Source of the DNA: Nitrosomonadales bacterium
GTDB lineage: Bacteria; Pseudomonadota; Gammaproteobacteria; Burkholderiales; Gallionellaceae
NCBI GenBank assembly: GCA_016218415.1
Contig: JACRED010000021.1
Location: forward strand, 1-64,000
DNA length: 64,000 bases
Reading direction: 5' to 3'
Below are positions 9,942-20,682 of this stretch, in pieces; the stretch's first letter is position 1; each line of letters opens with the position of its first letter. Both the position numbers and the translations under genes were made by a program. The notes beneath the pieces were generated by a model. That model was not told where the DNA came from, ran no database searches, and saw only the letters and a list, made by a program, of their open reading frames with translations.

Positions 9942-10580
9942 ATGAAAATAGCCTATCTTGCCAATGGTAAAGCAGCCCTGTTGTTGATGTTCGTCGCAAC
10001 CTCCCTGAACGTGGCATGTGCGACCGAAACCAAGAGTGCGCCGGGCAAATCAGCGCAGCTCACCCAGGCTTACACCTGGTATGACGGCAATCGTGCGCAG
10101 CAAGTGTGGCTGAACCCCCAGGTAGTCGCGGAATTCGAACCCGGCCCGCAGGGCGAGCACTCGGTCAAGCGCGCCGGCGCAGCAGCCAGAATGCTTGCCA
10201 CAAAACACCCGCAGTCCGGCATCCGACTCTGGCAAATGAGCAACAACGCGGAAGCCGCGATCGGCAGCCTCAAGGCCAGTCATCCGCAGGGCAAATATTC
10301 GGCCGTGCTGCACGACGGGCCGAGCAGCGGCGGCCGGATGCGTGCCTTGCCCGGCAACATCATCGTCTATCTCGATCCGCAGTGGGACGAGGCCGCGATC
10401 CACCGGTGGCTGACCAAACACAAACTGGAAGTCGTGAAGAAGCTGGAGATCGGGACTAACGTCTATGTGATCAAAACCGGACCGGGTCTGGAAGCGCTGG
10501 ATATCGCCAATGCACTGTACCGGTCAGGCGAAGTCAAAGCGGCTTTCCCGGACTGGTGGCAGGAAGTGACGACGCGATAG
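9942..10580 (+). CDS. Stand-alone S8 protease pro-domain-like chaperone
   Basis: A 212-residue exported protein with a signal sequence at about residues 1-32. The last 75 residues resemble the pro-domain found in front of bacterial kexin-type subtilases: a strand (NIIVYLDPQWDEAAI), a helix, a second strand (NVYVIKTGPG) and a final segment KAAFPDWWQEV, the usual junction just before the catalytic domain. The protease next door lacks this domain, so the two probably work as a pair, as ASP and its ORF2 chaperone do in Aeromonas sobria. The middle part (residues 35-135) is not recognised. ATG 9942 has AAGGA nine bases upstream; ATG 9933 is too close to it. Confidence 0.65.
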   Translation: MKIAYLANGKAALLLMFVATSLNVACATETKSAPGKSAQLTQAYTWYDGNRAQQVWLNPQVVAEFEPGPQGEHSVKRAGAAARMLATKHPQSGIRLWQMSNNAEAAIGSLKASHPQGKYSAVLHDGPSSGGRMRALPGNIIVYLDPQWDEAAIHRWLTKHKLEVVKKLEIGTNVYVIKTGPGLEALDIANALYRSGEVKAAFPDWWQEVTTR

Positions 10581-10712
10581 TGCGATGAATCTCCGCGAGG
10601 CGTGAAAAAGGAAAGACCTGAACCTGTTGCCTAAACGATCAGGGAACGTAACCCCCGCTGTTTATCTGAGGATGCTTCGCAGGAGTCATGCCGGAACAGC
10701 ATGAGCTTGCGC

Positions 10713-10718
10713 TATAAT
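10713..10718 (+). promoter_or_regulatory. Probable -10 box for the hisS operon
   Basis: A perfect TATAAT lies 28 bases before the hisS ATG. No good -35 is seen at 16-18 bases upstream (GCCGGA at 17), so strength is uncertain. The 166-base gap before hisS otherwise holds only a short hairpin (CATGC/GCATG around 10687-10703). Confidence 0.4.
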
Positions 10719-10746
10719 CCGCGCCTTGCCGCATCAATCACCGATT

Positions 10747-12015
10747 ATGAGTAACGAAACGATACAAGCCGTACGCGGCATGAATGACATCCTGCCGGAC
10801 GAGGCCGGGCTTTGGTTGTGGTTTGAAGAGGTGGTGCGCGACTGGCTGCACGGCTATGGCTACCGCAACATCCGTATGCCGCTGGTCGAGCCGACCTCAT
10901 TGTTCAAGCGCGCGATCGGCGAGGTGACCGACATCGTCGAGAAGGAGATGTACAGCTTCGAGGACAGCCTGAACGGCGATCACCTGACGTTGCGTCCCGA
11001 GGGCACGGCCTCCTGCGTGCGTGCGGTGTTGCAGCATAATTTGCTGTATAACGCACCGCAGCGGCTGTACTACAGCGGCCAGATGTTCCGCCACGAGCGC
11101 CCGCAGAAGGGCCGCTACCGCCAGTTCCACCAGGTCGGCGTCGAGGCGCTGGGCTTTGCCGGGCCGGACATCGATGCCGAGCAGATACTGATGTGCGCGC
11201 GCTTGTGGAAGAAACTGGGCTTGCGCGATGTCACGCTGCAGCTGAACACGCTGGGCGATACGGCCTCGCGCCACCGTCATCGCGAGAAGCTGATCGCCTA
11301 TTTCGCGCAGCATACCGCGCTGCTGGATGCGGATGCGACCCGGCGGCTGCACAGCAACCCGCTGCGTATCCTGGACAGCAAGAACCCGGCGATGCAGGAG
11401 ATCATCGCGGGCGCGCCGAAGCTGATGGACGAGCTGGAAGACGAGGCGCTGAAGCATTTCGACGAGCTGCAAGCCATCCTGAAGCGCCACGATGTGCCAT
11501 TCGAACTCAACCCGCGGCTGGTGCGCGGGCTGGACTATTACAACCGCACGGTGTTCGAATGGGTGACCACCCGTCTGGGCGCGCAGGGTACGGTCTGCGC
11601 CGGCGGGCGCTACGACGGGCTGATAGCCCAGATCGGCGGCAAGCCCGCTCCGGCGATGGGTTTCGCGATGGGGGTGGAACGCCTGCTGGCGCTGGTGCAG
11701 GAAGACGGCATGGCGCTGCCCGGGGCGGATGTGGACGTATATGTGGTGCATCAGGGCGAACTGGCCGGTCAGCTGGCCAGCAAGATGGCCGAGCAGTTGC
11801 GCGACGGCGGGCTGCGCGTGCTGCTGCATTGCGGCGGCGGCAGCTTCAAGTCGCAGATGAAGAAGGCGGATGGCAGCGGCGCGCGGGTGTCGGTGGTGAT
11901 CGGCGACGACGAGGCGCAGGCCGGTGAAGTAGCCGTGAAGCCGATGCAGGGCGGCGAGCAGATGCGGGTCAGGGCGCAGGATGCCGTTGCGACGATCAAT
12001 GGATTAATCAAGTAG
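10747..12015 (+). CDS. hisS: Histidyl-tRNA synthetase
   Basis: A 422-residue class II aminoacyl-tRNA synthetase that charges tRNA-His. It has the N-terminal [11 protein letters not shown], motif 2 ([16 protein letters not shown]), the histidine-specific loop [15 protein letters not shown] and motif 3 (GFAMGVERL), followed by the C-terminal anticodon-binding domain. I chose ATG 10747, where homology begins. The order hisS-yfgM-bamB-der is the common proteobacterial one. A tRNA-His gene is also in this window, at 24884. Confidence 0.97.
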   Translation: MSNETIQAVRGMNDILPDEAGLWLWFEEVVRDWLHGYGYRNIRMPLVEPTSLFKRAIGEVTDIVEKEMYSFEDSLNGDHLTLRPEGTASCVRAVLQHNLLYNAPQRLYYSGQMFRHERPQKGRYRQFHQVGVEALGFAGPDIDAEQILMCARLWKKLGLRDVTLQLNTLGDTASRHRHREKLIAYFAQHTALLDADATRRLHSNPLRILDSKNPAMQEIIAGAPKLMDELEDEALKHFDELQAILKRHDVPFELNPRLVRGLDYYNRTVFEWVTTRLGAQGTVCAGGRYDGLIAQIGGKPAPAMGFAMGVERLLALVQEDGMALPGADVDVYVVHQGELAGQLASKMAEQLRDGGLRVLLHCGGGSFKSQMKKADGSGARVSVVIGDDEAQAGEVAVKPMQGGEQMRVRAQDAVATINGLIK

Positions 12016-12024
12016 GAGTACAAC

Positions 12025-12663
12025 ATGGCAGCACTGGATTTGCAGGAACAGGAACAACTCGAAACGCTCAAGGCCTGGTGGTATGACAACCGCAACTGGG
12101 TGCTCGGCGCATTGCTGGTGGTTGTGGTCGGGATGGGCGGCTGGCGCGGTTGGCAGTATTACCGGCACCAGCAGTCCAGCGAAGCCGCGACCCTGTTCCA
12201 GCAGGTCATCGAGCAAATGGGGAGCGGCGACGCCAAACGCGTCAGCGACGCAGCTGCTGCGGTGATGGACAAATTTCAGAATACAGCCTACGCGCCGCGC
12301 GCCGCGCTGCTGGCCGCACAGGCCAACGAACAGAAGAAAGACGCGGGAAGCGCGAAAATCCAACTGCAATGGATCATCGATCATGCGGGCGAAGAAACCC
12401 TGAAGGATGTCGCGCGCTTGCGCATCGCGGCATTGCTGCTGGATGAGCAGAATTATGCGGAAGCGATGAAGCATCTGGATGCCAAGCATGCGGCCTCGTT
12501 CGACGGCCTGTATGCCGATCTGCGCGGCGATGTGCTGGGCGCGCAGGGCAAGACGGAAGAAGCCAGGAGCGCTTACAAGCTGGCTTACGAGAAGATCGAT
12601 GCCGCCAGCATGTACCGCAATCTGATCCAGATGAAACTGGATGCGCTGGGCGCGGCTAAATGA
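12025..12663 (+). CDS. yfgM: YfgM-like membrane-anchored TPR protein
   Basis: A 212-residue inner-membrane protein: a short cytosolic start (LDLQEQEQLETLKAWW), one transmembrane helix at about residues 25-43, then a periplasmic helical TPR-like domain. In E. coli YfgM associates with the SecYEG/PpiD periplasmic chaperone network. AGTAGGAG precedes the ATG, nine bases after the hisS stop, and the stop overlaps the bamB start by four bases, so the genes are co-transcribed. Confidence 0.88.
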   Translation: MAALDLQEQEQLETLKAWWYDNRNWVLGALLVVVVGMGGWRGWQYYRHQQSSEAATLFQQVIEQMGSGDAKRVSDAAAAVMDKFQNTAYAPRAALLAAQANEQKKDAGSAKIQLQWIIDHAGEETLKDVARLRIAALLLDEQNYAEAMKHLDAKHAASFDGLYADLRGDVLGAQGKTEEARSAYKLAYEKIDAASMYRNLIQMKLDALGAAK

Positions 12664-13931
12664 AATTATCTGCTTCATCCACTCCGTTCGGGTTGATAAC
12701 CAATGACTTTGCCAGCGTGGTTAGCTGGCTTAGTCAGATGGCTAGTGGTTCCGCCAGCTTGTCGAAGCCCATTCGCCGTTCGGCAGGATCAGCATTGCTG
12801 TTTGCGCTACTCGCATTGGGCGGTTGCGCATCCACCGATGAATCCGCGCCCGAGTGGGCCGGTGTGAAGAACGAGGATGAACCCGCCAAGCTGCTCGAGT
12901 TCGCCGGGACTGCCAGATTCGGGGTGCGTTGGCAGATCAATGTGGGCGATTCCGGTACTAACTTGTTGCAACCCTCGGTGACCGGGGATGCGGTCTACGC
13001 GGTGTCCGAAAATGGCGTGCTGACCCGCCTGGACCGGGTTTCCGGGAAACAGGTGTGGCGTGTCAAAACCAATATCACCGTCAGTGGCGGGGTGGGCAGC
13101 GGCGCGGGGCTGGTACTCGTCGGCGGCAGCAAGGGCGATGTGCTGGCCTATGACGAATCCGGCGAACTGCGCTGGAAGACCCGGGTTTCCAGCGAGGTGT
13201 TGAGCGTATCCCAGGTGGCCGAGGGTGTGGTGATGGTGCGTAGCGGCGACGGGCGCATCGCCGGATTGAATGCCGCGGACGGCAAACGGGTGTGGGTGTA
13301 TGAGCGCAGCACACCGGCTCTGGTGGTGCGCAGCCATGCCGGGGTCACCATTCAGCGCGGCGTGACGTTTGCCGGATTTGCCGGGGGCAGGATGGCGGCG
13401 ATCAACATCAAGGATGGCGAAGTGCTGTGGGAAACCGCAGTGTCGCAGGCGCGCGGCAACACCGAGCTGGAGCGGATCAGCGACATCACCGGCAACCCGG
13501 TGGTGGATGACGAGCAGGTCTGCGCGATCGCGTTTCAGGGGCGTTTGGCCTGCTATGACGTGCTGCAGGGCAGCCCGCTGTGGAACCGCGAAATATCCAG
13601 CGACAAGAGCATGATGCTGTTGCGCAAATACCTCTATCTGAGCGATGCGAAGGGTGCTGTCATCGAGATGGACAAGACCAGCGGCAACACGGTCTGGAAG
13701 AATGACCAGTTGTTCATGCGCGGCGTTTCGGCTCCGCTTGTGATGGAAGATTTTGTCGTGGTGGGTGATCGCGAGGGTTATCTGCACGGCCTGAGCCGCG
13801 ATGATGGAAGTTTTGCGGCGCGCATCAGGCTGGAGGGCGGCGCGATCCGGGCCGAGATACTCCCGCTGGATAACGGACTGCTGGTGCAAACGCGCGGCGG
13901 TGAACTGTATTCGCTGTCGATAAACAAATAA
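12660..13931 (+). CDS. bamB: Outer-membrane protein assembly lipoprotein BamB
   Basis: A PQQ-like eight-bladed propeller lipoprotein of the BAM complex, which inserts beta-barrel proteins into the outer membrane. The blades repeat the pattern G-x-V-x-A-L-D-x-x-x-G-x-x-x-W. The lipobox is LGGC at about residue 58 from the first ATG. The ATG at 12660 overlaps the yfgM stop (423 residues); a start at 12738 would give 397, nearer the usual 380-395. The DNA of the extra N-terminus is made of palindromic repeat sequence (see 12681-12787), so the true start is uncertain. Confidence 0.92.
   Translation: MKLSASSTPFGLITNDFASVVSWLSQMASGSASLSKPIRRSAGSALLFALLALGGCASTDESAPEWAGVKNEDEPAKLLEFAGTARFGVRWQINVGDSGTNLLQPSVTGDAVYAVSENGVLTRLDRVSGKQVWRVKTNITVSGGVGSGAGLVLVGGSKGDVLAYDESGELRWKTRVSSEVLSVSQVAEGVVMVRSGDGRIAGLNAADGKRVWVYERSTPALVVRSHAGVTIQRGVTFAGFAGGRMAAINIKDGEVLWETAVSQARGNTELERISDITGNPVVDDEQVCAIAFQGRLACYDVLQGSPLWNREISSDKSMMLLRKYLYLSDAKGAVIEMDKTSGNTVWKNDQLFMRGVSAPLVMEDFVVVGDREGYLHGLSRDDGSFAARIRLEGGAIRAEILPLDNGLLVQTRGGELYSLSINK
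12681..12787. repeat. Palindromic repeat inside the 5' end of bamB
   Basis: ACTCCGTTCGGGTTGA (12681-12696) and GCTTGTCGAAGCCC (12757-12770) are the two halves of a unit that occurs intact near 31450 and 33663. Between them sits an imperfect hairpin with 13-base arms (12704-12716 and 12724-12736, two mismatches) around the loop GTGGTTA. A second CCGTTCGGC follows at 12776-12784. The whole element stays in frame with bamB. Confidence 0.6.
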
Positions 13932-13947
13932 TATAGAGAGTCCCCGA

Positions 13948-15354
13948 ATGTTACCCACACTGGTTTTGGTCGGTCGTCCCAATGTGGGTAAATCCACCCT
14001 GTTCAACCGGCTGACGCGCAGCCGCGACGCGCTGGTCGCCGACCTGCCCGGGCTGACGCGCGACCGTCATTACGGGCGGGGCAGGGTGGGGGAACGGCCC
14101 TATCTGGTGGTGGATACCGGCGGACTGGAGCCGGTCGCCAGGGACGGCATCATGTTCGAGATGGCCAAGCAGAGCCGTCAGGCGGTGGACGAAGCCGACG
14201 TGGTGCTGTTCCTGGTCGATGGCCGCGCGGGTTGTACGCCGCAGGATGCCATCATCGCAAAGGAGTTGCGCAAGACCGGCAAGCCCATCCTGTTGCTGGT
14301 CAACAAGGCGGAAGGCATGGCGCGCGCCAAGGTCACCGCCGACTTCTTCGAGCTGGGGCTGGGCGAACCGCTGCCGATCTCGTCTGCGCATGGCGACAAT
14401 GTGAACGAAGTGGTCGAGATCGCGATGGAGAATTTCCCGCCCGAGATCGCAGAAGAAGACCCCAGTCATGAACATCCTCCCAAGATCGCCATCGTCGGCC
14501 GGCCCAATGTTGGCAAGTCCACGCTGGTGAACGCCATACTCGGCGAGCAGCGCGTGATCGCGTTCGACCAGCCGGGCACCACGCGCGACAGCATCTATAT
14601 CGATTTCGAGCGCGACGGCAAGCAATACACCATCATCGACACCGCCGGGGTACGGCGGCGCGGCAAGGTCGAAGAGGCGGTGGAAAAATTCTCGGTGATC
14701 AAGACCATGCAGGCGATCGAGGATGCCAACGTGGTGGTGCTGGTGGTGGATGCCCGCGACCAGATCACCGAACAGGATGCGCATGTCGCCGATTACGTGC
14801 TGCAGGCCGGGCGCGCGCTGGTGCTGGCGGTGAACAAGTGGGACGGGCTGGACGATCATCATCGCGACATGGTGAAGAACGACATCGAGCGCAAACTGCA
14901 TTTCCTGAGCTTCGCCAAGCGGCATTACATCTCCGCGCTGAACGGCAACGGCATCGCGAACGTGCTGAAATCGGTGAACGAAGCCTATGCCGCCGCGATG
15001 TCGAAACTGTCCACCCCCAAACTCACCCGCGCGCTGATCGGCGCACTGGCAAAGCAGCAGCCGCCCAAGAGTGGACGCTTCACACCCAAGATGCGCTATG
15101 CCCACCAGGGTGGCAGCAATCCGCCGCTGATCGTGATCCACGGCAGCGGTCTGGACGACGTACCGGCGAGCTTTTCGCGCTATCTGGAACGCACTTTTTG
15201 CGAGATATTCAAGCTGCAAGGCACGCCGATGAAGATCCAGTACAACTCGAGCAAGAATCCGTTCGAGGGATCGAAGCCCAAACCGCTTACCGAGGCAGAA
15301 CAGCGCCGTGCGCATCGCGCGCGCATCCGTGGGCGCAAGTTATACGGTGGGTAA
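13948..15354 (+). CDS. der: Ribosome assembly GTPase Der (EngA)
   Basis: A 468-residue GTPase with two G domains in tandem, the hallmark of Der, which is needed for 50S subunit maturation. Each domain starts with GRPNVGKST (residues about 9-17 and 184-192) and contains DTAG/DTGG and NK-D motifs. The C-terminal KH-like domain ends in a basic tail ([16 protein letters not shown]). It lies 16 bases after bamB, in the conserved order. Confidence 0.97.
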   Translation: MLPTLVLVGRPNVGKSTLFNRLTRSRDALVADLPGLTRDRHYGRGRVGERPYLVVDTGGLEPVARDGIMFEMAKQSRQAVDEADVVLFLVDGRAGCTPQDAIIAKELRKTGKPILLLVNKAEGMARAKVTADFFELGLGEPLPISSAHGDNVNEVVEIAMENFPPEIAEEDPSHEHPPKIAIVGRPNVGKSTLVNAILGEQRVIAFDQPGTTRDSIYIDFERDGKQYTIIDTAGVRRRGKVEEAVEKFSVIKTMQAIEDANVVVLVVDARDQITEQDAHVADYVLQAGRALVLAVNKWDGLDDHHRDMVKNDIERKLHFLSFAKRHYISALNGNGIANVLKSVNEAYAAAMSKLSTPKLTRALIGALAKQQPPKSGRFTPKMRYAHQGGSNPPLIVIHGSGLDDVPASFSRYLERTFCEIFKLQGTPMKIQYNSSKNPFEGSKPKPLTEAEQRRAHRARIRGRKLYGG

Positions 15355-15506
15355 ACTTGAGTCGGGGTCGTCAACTTTCGTTGCATTTTCCCCGATGTCA
15401 GATCGGCGCATTGAATCAAGGCCGGCCCGGGTCAGCGCACACGCGTTGGCTCGGGATTGCCGGCGGTTATGCAAGAATTTCCGCATACCTGCTTTGGTGA
15501 TTTGCC

Positions 15507-17517
15507 ATGCAGATTCCAGCCGCGCATAACTTCCCTGCACAAAAATCCCGGACCGGCTGGCTCGTTCGCGCGTCGGTGTCATTGCTGGTGCTGTTGGCCG
15601 GCTCATTGATCACGTGGTAGTTGTGGTTGAACGAGCAGCAGAACGTCATGCGGGTGATGCAAACGCGCTTCGACTCGCGCGTGAAGGAGTTCGAGAGCCT
15701 GACCGCCAGCCGTGTTCATGATTACGAGCAGGTGTTGCTGGGCATGAGGGGACTGTTCGCAGCCTCGCTTTCAGTCGGGCGCAGCGAATTTCGCGACTAC
15801 GTTGTGACACTGGGACTGGAAAAAAACTTTCCCGGAACTCAGGGCGTATGCTTTTCCCAGGTGGTAGCTCCGGAGCAAAAGGACAGACATATTGCCGCCG
15901 TTCGCAAGCAAGGCTTTCCCGCTTACACCATCACGCCGGAAACCCCGCGCGATTTTTACACCACCGCGATTTATCTGGAGCCTTTCACAGGGCGCAATCA
16001 GCGTGCATTCGGCTTCGATAATTTTACCGATCCAACCCGCCGTGCCGCCATGGAACAGGCGCGCGACACCGGGGAGCTGAGCCTCTCCGGCAAGGTGATC
16101 CAGTTGCATGAGGACAATAAAAATCAAAGCAGTATCCGGATTTATCTGCCCGTTTACCAGAAAGGTGCGCCCACTCTCACTGCCGAGCAGCGACGCAAGA
16201 ATATTCTGGGATGGCTATACATGCCGATACGCATGGATGACTTCATGCGCGATGCGCTGGGTGAGCGCTCCGGCAGGGTGGACGTGGAAATATTCGACGG
16301 CGAAAACAACATTGCACGCGTAGCCCTGATGTACGACTCGGATATCAGCCGTAGCCACTTGACCGGTGAAACAAGGTCGTTGTTCAGGACGGTCAAAACC
16401 ATCAATCTGCACGGCCACAAATGGACGGTCGCGGCGCATTCCCTGCCCAGTTTTGATGCGCGTATAGACGAGGGCAAACAAGCCCTGATCATTTATTCCG
16501 GGGCCGGGATCAGCCTGCTTCTGGCTGTCCTGGCCGGCATGCTGATGTATGGCCGGGCGCGTGTGCTAAAAGAGGCCCATGCAGTCGCGCGAAGCGAGGC
16601 ACGACTTTCTTCGGTGATCGAGACCGCACTGGACGCGGTCATCCAGCTGGATGACGACGGAAGGGTGGTCGGCTGGAACAGCCAGGCCGATATAGTGTTT
16701 GGGTGGTCACGTGAAATAGCCATGGGCCAGGTGCTGGAGGAAATAGTTATTCCAGCGGCATATCGCAAGGTGTTCCGTGCCTGCATGGACAAGTTTCGTG
16801 TCGCGCCCGGGAATTTTACCGATTCGGGGTGGGGCGCCGCGCTAAGTGCAAGGAGCGAATTGTTCGCATTAAACAGGGGCGGCAGGGAGTTCCCCATCGA
16901 GCTGTCGATGACCCAGAACATGCTGGATGATGGCAACTGCCTGTACACGGCCTTTATCCGCGACATCAGCGAGCGCAAGGCCGCCGAAGCGCGCATGGAA
17001 CGATTGGCACATCATGATACGTTGACCGACCTGCCCACGGACCCTGTTTAGCGACCGCCTGCAACAGGCCATGGCCAAGGCCAGACGCAACAACGGACGT
17101 TTGGCGCTGATGTTCATCGACCTCGACAAGTTCAAACCGGTCAACGACACCTATGGCCACGGGGTAGGGGACCTGTTGCTGAAGGAGGTGGCGGCACGCA
17201 TGCAGCAATGCGTGCGCGAGTCGGACACTGTCTCCCGTATTGGCGGTGACGAGTTCGTCATCCTGTTGCCCGCTATCGAGGGGGAGCGAGACGCCAGCAT
17301 GGTTGCCGGGAAGGTGTTGCACGCGCTCAGCGAAACTTTTGATCTGGGCGGACATAGCCTGTCGATTTCTTCCAGTATCGGCATCGCCATCTATCCCGAG
17401 CATGGCGACAATGAACTGATGCTGGCCAAGCATGCCGACATCGCCATGTATCACGCCAAGCATGGCGGCCGTAACAATGCCCGGTTGTACCAGCCCGGCA
17501 TGCAGGAAGCTGTTTAG
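15507..17517 (+). pseudogene. Broken CHASE-PAS-GGDEF diguanylate cyclase
   Basis: The frame opens at ATG 15507, but a TAG at 15618-15620 interrupts the first transmembrane helix where TGG (Trp) would fit. Downstream the protein reads as a periplasmic CHASE domain (to about 16480), a second transmembrane helix (16490-16560) and a PAS domain (16600-16990). It is then cut by a frameshift near 17035: CTGCCCACGGACC should encode L-P-N-R-T and lacks two bases. The GGDEF domain continues in another frame (17041-17517) with an intact RIGGDEF. An intact gene would encode about 670 residues of a membrane-bound c-di-GMP synthase. Two independent lesions favour a true pseudogene over a sequencing error. 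It sits between der and guaB. Confidence 0.8.
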
Positions 17518-17521
17518 CCCG

Positions 17522-17550
17522 TTTACTGGCCTGCCCGGCATGCGTATAAT
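17522..17550 (+). promoter_or_regulatory. Promoter of guaB
   Basis: TTTACT (17522-17527) and a perfect TATAAT (17545-17550) are 17 bases apart, 24 bases before the guaB ATG. The -35 overlaps the end of the broken diguanylate cyclase gene. Confidence 0.6.
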
Positions 17551-17574
17551 GCTCCCTTTGCCGAGGGCTGTTTC

Positions 17575-19035
17575 ATGCGCATCATTCAAAAAGCATTGAC
17601 CTTTGACGACGTTCTGCTCGTCCCCGCCTATTCCAATGTATTGCCTCGCGATGTCAGCCTGCGCACCCAGCTTACCCGCAATATCAGCCTGAACATCCCG
17701 CTGCTTTCGGCGGCGATGGATACCGTCACGGAATCGCGCCTGGCGATTGCGCTGGCGCAGGAGGGCGGAATCGGCATCGTGCACAAGAACATGTCGGCCA
17801 GTGCGCAGGCGGCCCAGATAGCCAAGGTCAAGCGGTTCGAGAGCGGCGTGGTCAAGGATCCGATCACCATTACACCCGACATGACGGTGCGTGATGTGCT
17901 CGCCTTGACAAGACAGCACAGGATTTCAGGGTTGCCGGTGGTGCAGGGCAAGCAGCTGGTCGGCATCGTCACCAACCGCGACCTGCGCTTCGAAAGCAAC
18001 CTCGATCAGCCGATCAAGAACATCATGACGCCGCGCGACAAGCTCATCACCGTCAAGGAGAACGCCAGTCTGGAAGAGGCGCGCAATTTGATGCACAAAC
18101 ACCGTATCGAACGCGTGCTGGTGATCAACGACGAGTTCGAATTGCGCGGTCTGATGACGGTCAAGGACATCCTCAAATCCAACGAACATCCCTTGGCATG
18201 CAAGGACAGCCACGGACGCTTGCGTGTTGGCGCGGCAGTGGGCGTGGGTGAGGGCACCGAAGAGCGCGTCACGCTGCTGGCCGAGGCCGGTGTGGACGTG
18301 ATTGTGGTGGATACCGCGCACGGCCACTCTCAGGGTGTACTGGATCGCGTTCGGTGGGTCAAAACGAATTTTCCAAATATCGAGGTGATCGGCGGCAACA
18401 TTGCTACCGGCGGCGCGGCGCAGGCGCTGCTGGATCACGGGGCGGACGGTGTGAAAGTCGGCATCGGCCCGGGTTCGATCTGCACTACCCGTATCGTCGC
18501 CGGAGTAGGGGTACCGCAGATTGCTGCTATTCAAAGCGTGGCGAAGGCATTGCAGGGTACCGGCGTACCCTTGATCGCAGATGGCGGAATACGTTATTCC
18601 GGTGATATCGCCAAAGCAGTTGCGGCAGGGGCCCACACGGTGATGCTGGGTGGACTGTTCGCCGGCACCGAAGAAGCGCCTGGCGAGATCGAATTGTTTC
18701 AGGGACGTTCCTACAAGTCCTATCGCGGGATGGGCAGCCTGGGTGCGATGCAGCAGGGCTCCAGCGACCGCTATTTCCAGGATAACGAAGCCAATCAGGA
18801 CAAGCTGGTGCCGGAGGGCGTGGAAGGTCGCGTGCCTTACAAAGGCAGCGTGCTGGCGGTGATCCATCAGTTGATGGGCGGCTTGCGCTCCAGCATGGGC
18901 TATCTCGGTTGTGCCGACATCGCCACGATGCACACCAAGGCCGAATTCGTCGAAATCACCTCTTCAGGCATCCGCGAATCGCATGTGCACGATGTGCAGA
19001 TCACCAAGGAAGCGCCGAATTACCATATTGATTAA
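17575..19035 (+). CDS. guaB: IMP dehydrogenase
   Basis: A 486-residue enzyme that oxidises IMP to XMP with NAD+, the first committed step to GMP. The barrel start ([13 protein letters not shown]), two CBS domains at about residues 95-205, the phosphate/NAD loop ([21 protein letters not shown]) with the catalytic cysteine, and the mobile flap are all present. It is followed by guaA, 81 bases downstream, as in most proteobacteria. Confidence 0.97.
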   Translation: MRIIQKALTFDDVLLVPAYSNVLPRDVSLRTQLTRNISLNIPLLSAAMDTVTESRLAIALAQEGGIGIVHKNMSASAQAAQIAKVKRFESGVVKDPITITPDMTVRDVLALTRQHRISGLPVVQGKQLVGIVTNRDLRFESNLDQPIKNIMTPRDKLITVKENASLEEARNLMHKHRIERVLVINDEFELRGLMTVKDILKSNEHPLACKDSHGRLRVGAAVGVGEGTEERVTLLAEAGVDVIVVDTAHGHSQGVLDRVRWVKTNFPNIEVIGGNIATGGAAQALLDHGADGVKVGIGPGSICTTRIVAGVGVPQIAAIQSVAKALQGTGVPLIADGGIRYSGDIAKAVAAGAHTVMLGGLFAGTEEAPGEIELFQGRSYKSYRGMGSLGAMQQGSSDRYFQDNEANQDKLVPEGVEGRVPYKGSVLAVIHQLMGGLRSSMGYLGCADIATMHTKAEFVEITSSGIRESHVHDVQITKEAPNYHID

Positions 19036-19116
19036 CGTTGTATAACAATAAGATAAGATAACGTCCTAATAAATGGCTTTATCTTGAGTTTTTGATGCTT
19101 ACCCCATTCCCAGACC

Positions 19117-20682
19117 ATGCCCCACAAAAAAATCCTGATTCTCGATTTCGGCTCGCAATACACCCAACTGATCGCGCGCCGCGTCCGTGAAACCAACGTT
19201 TACTGCGAGCTGCATCCGTGGGACATGACGGAAGCGGACATCCGCGCGTTTAATCCGGCTGGCATCATCCTGTCCGGCGGCCCGAATTCGGTTTATGAAG
19301 AAGAAACGCCGAAGGCACCACAGGTGGTGTTTGGGCTGGGCGTGCCGGTGTTGGGCATCTGCTATGGGATGCAAACGATGGCCGCGCAACTGGGCGGCAG
19401 GGTCGAGAGCGGACGGGTGCGCGAGTTTGGTTATGCTGAGATCCGCGCACATGGGCACTCCAGACTGCTCGAGGGTGTTCAGGACAAAACCAACGCGCAA
19501 GGACACGGTCTGCTCGACGTATGGATGAGCCATGGCGACAAGGTGACCGCGCTACCGCCAGGCTTTTCGGCGATTGCGTCCAATGAAGCCACACCGTTTG
19601 CCGCGATGGCGGACGAGACGCGCCACTTCTATGCGGTGCAGTTCCACCCCGAAGTGACCCACACCTATCAGGGCAAGGCCATCATCGGCCGCTTTGTGCA
19701 TGACATCTGCGGATGTGAGCAGGACTGGAATATGCCCGATTACATCGGTGAGGCGGTCGAGAAAATCCGCGCCCAGGTAGGCAGCGATGAGGTCATTCTG
19801 GGACTATCGGGCGGCGTAGATTCCTCGGTTGCCGCCGCACTGATCCATCGCGCCATCGGCGATCAATTGACCTGCGTTTTTGTGGACAACGGCTTGTTGC
19901 GGCTGAACGAGGCGGAACAGGTGATGGAGACGTTTGCCAACCATCTGCATATGAAAGTGATCCATGTCGATGCCAGTGGCGAGTTTCTGCGCCATCTTGC
20001 CGGGGTATCGGACCCGGAACAAAAGCGCAAAATCATCGGACGCGAGTTCGTCGAGGTATTCCAGCGTGAAGCCAAAAAATTACCCCAGGCCAAATGGCTG
20101 GCTCAAGGCACAATTTATCCGGACGTGATCGAGTCGGCCGGAGCGAAAACCAAGAAGGCACACGCCATCAAATCACATCACAACGTTGGTGGCCTGCCGG
20201 AAAGCCTGCATTTAAAGCTGCTGGAACCGTTACGCGAACTCTTCAAGGATGAAGTACGCGAACTTGGCGTAGCCCTTGGCCTGCCGCGCGACATGGTATA
20301 TCGCCACCCGTTCCCCGGACCCGGACTAGGTGTGCGTATCCTCGGAGAAGTAAAAAAGGAATACGCCGACCTGTTGCGGCGTGCCGACGCCATCTTCATC
20401 GAAGAGCTGCGGGCTTCCGGCTGGTACGACAAGACCTCTCAGGCATTCACTGTTTTTCTACCGGTCAAGAGCGTCGGAGTGATGGGGGATGGCCGTACCT
20501 ACGAGTGGGTGGTTTCCTTACGAGCAGTGCAAACCCAGGATTTCATGACCGCCCACTGGGCCGAGCTTCCATATACACTGCTAGGCAAGGTGTCTAACCG
20601 TATCATCAATGAGGTGCGTGGCATCAATCGTGTGGTGTATGACATATCCGGGAAACCGCCTGCAACAATAGAGTGGGAGTAG
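19117..20682 (+). CDS. guaA: GMP synthase (glutamine-hydrolysing)
   Basis: A 521-residue enzyme that aminates XMP to GMP. The N-terminal class I glutamine amidotransferase has the nucleophile in GICYGMQ and its His/Glu in FHPEVTHT. The ATP pyrophosphatase P-loop is LSGGVDSSV at about residue 230. The C-terminal dimerisation domain ends in the usual KPPATIEWE. It probably shares a transcript with guaB; the gap contains only short AT-rich inverted repeats (AAGATAA/TTATCTT). Confidence 0.97.
   Translation: MPHKKILILDFGSQYTQLIARRVRETNVYCELHPWDMTEADIRAFNPAGIILSGGPNSVYEEETPKAPQVVFGLGVPVLGICYGMQTMAAQLGGRVESGRVREFGYAEIRAHGHSRLLEGVQDKTNAQGHGLLDVWMSHGDKVTALPPGFSAIASNEATPFAAMADETRHFYAVQFHPEVTHTYQGKAIIGRFVHDICGCEQDWNMPDYIGEAVEKIRAQVGSDEVILGLSGGVDSSVAAALIHRAIGDQLTCVFVDNGLLRLNEAEQVMETFANHLHMKVIHVDASGEFLRHLAGVSDPEQKRKIIGREFVEVFQREAKKLPQAKWLAQGTIYPDVIESAGAKTKKAHAIKSHHNVGGLPESLHLKLLEPLRELFKDEVRELGVALGLPRDMVYRHPFPGPGLGVRILGEVKKEYADLLRRADAIFIEELRASGWYDKTSQAFTVFLPVKSVGVMGDGRTYEWVVSLRAVQTQDFMTAHWAELPYTLLGKVSNRIINEVRGINRVVYDISGKPPATIEWE

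Noticed and set aside
10581-10746. Possible small RNA or attenuator before hisS
   Set aside because: Only a weak five-base hairpin is seen, and no T-box or other known leader structure can be built from it by eye.
13951-15315. A 454-codon minus-strand frame opposite der
   Set aside because: Shadow frame. The histidine- and arginine-rich translation has no family features and der on the plus strand is certain.
19036-19116. Possible attenuator or riboswitch between guaB and guaA
   Set aside because: The inverted repeat AAGATAA/TTATCTT is short and AT-rich, and no purine-riboswitch core could be found.
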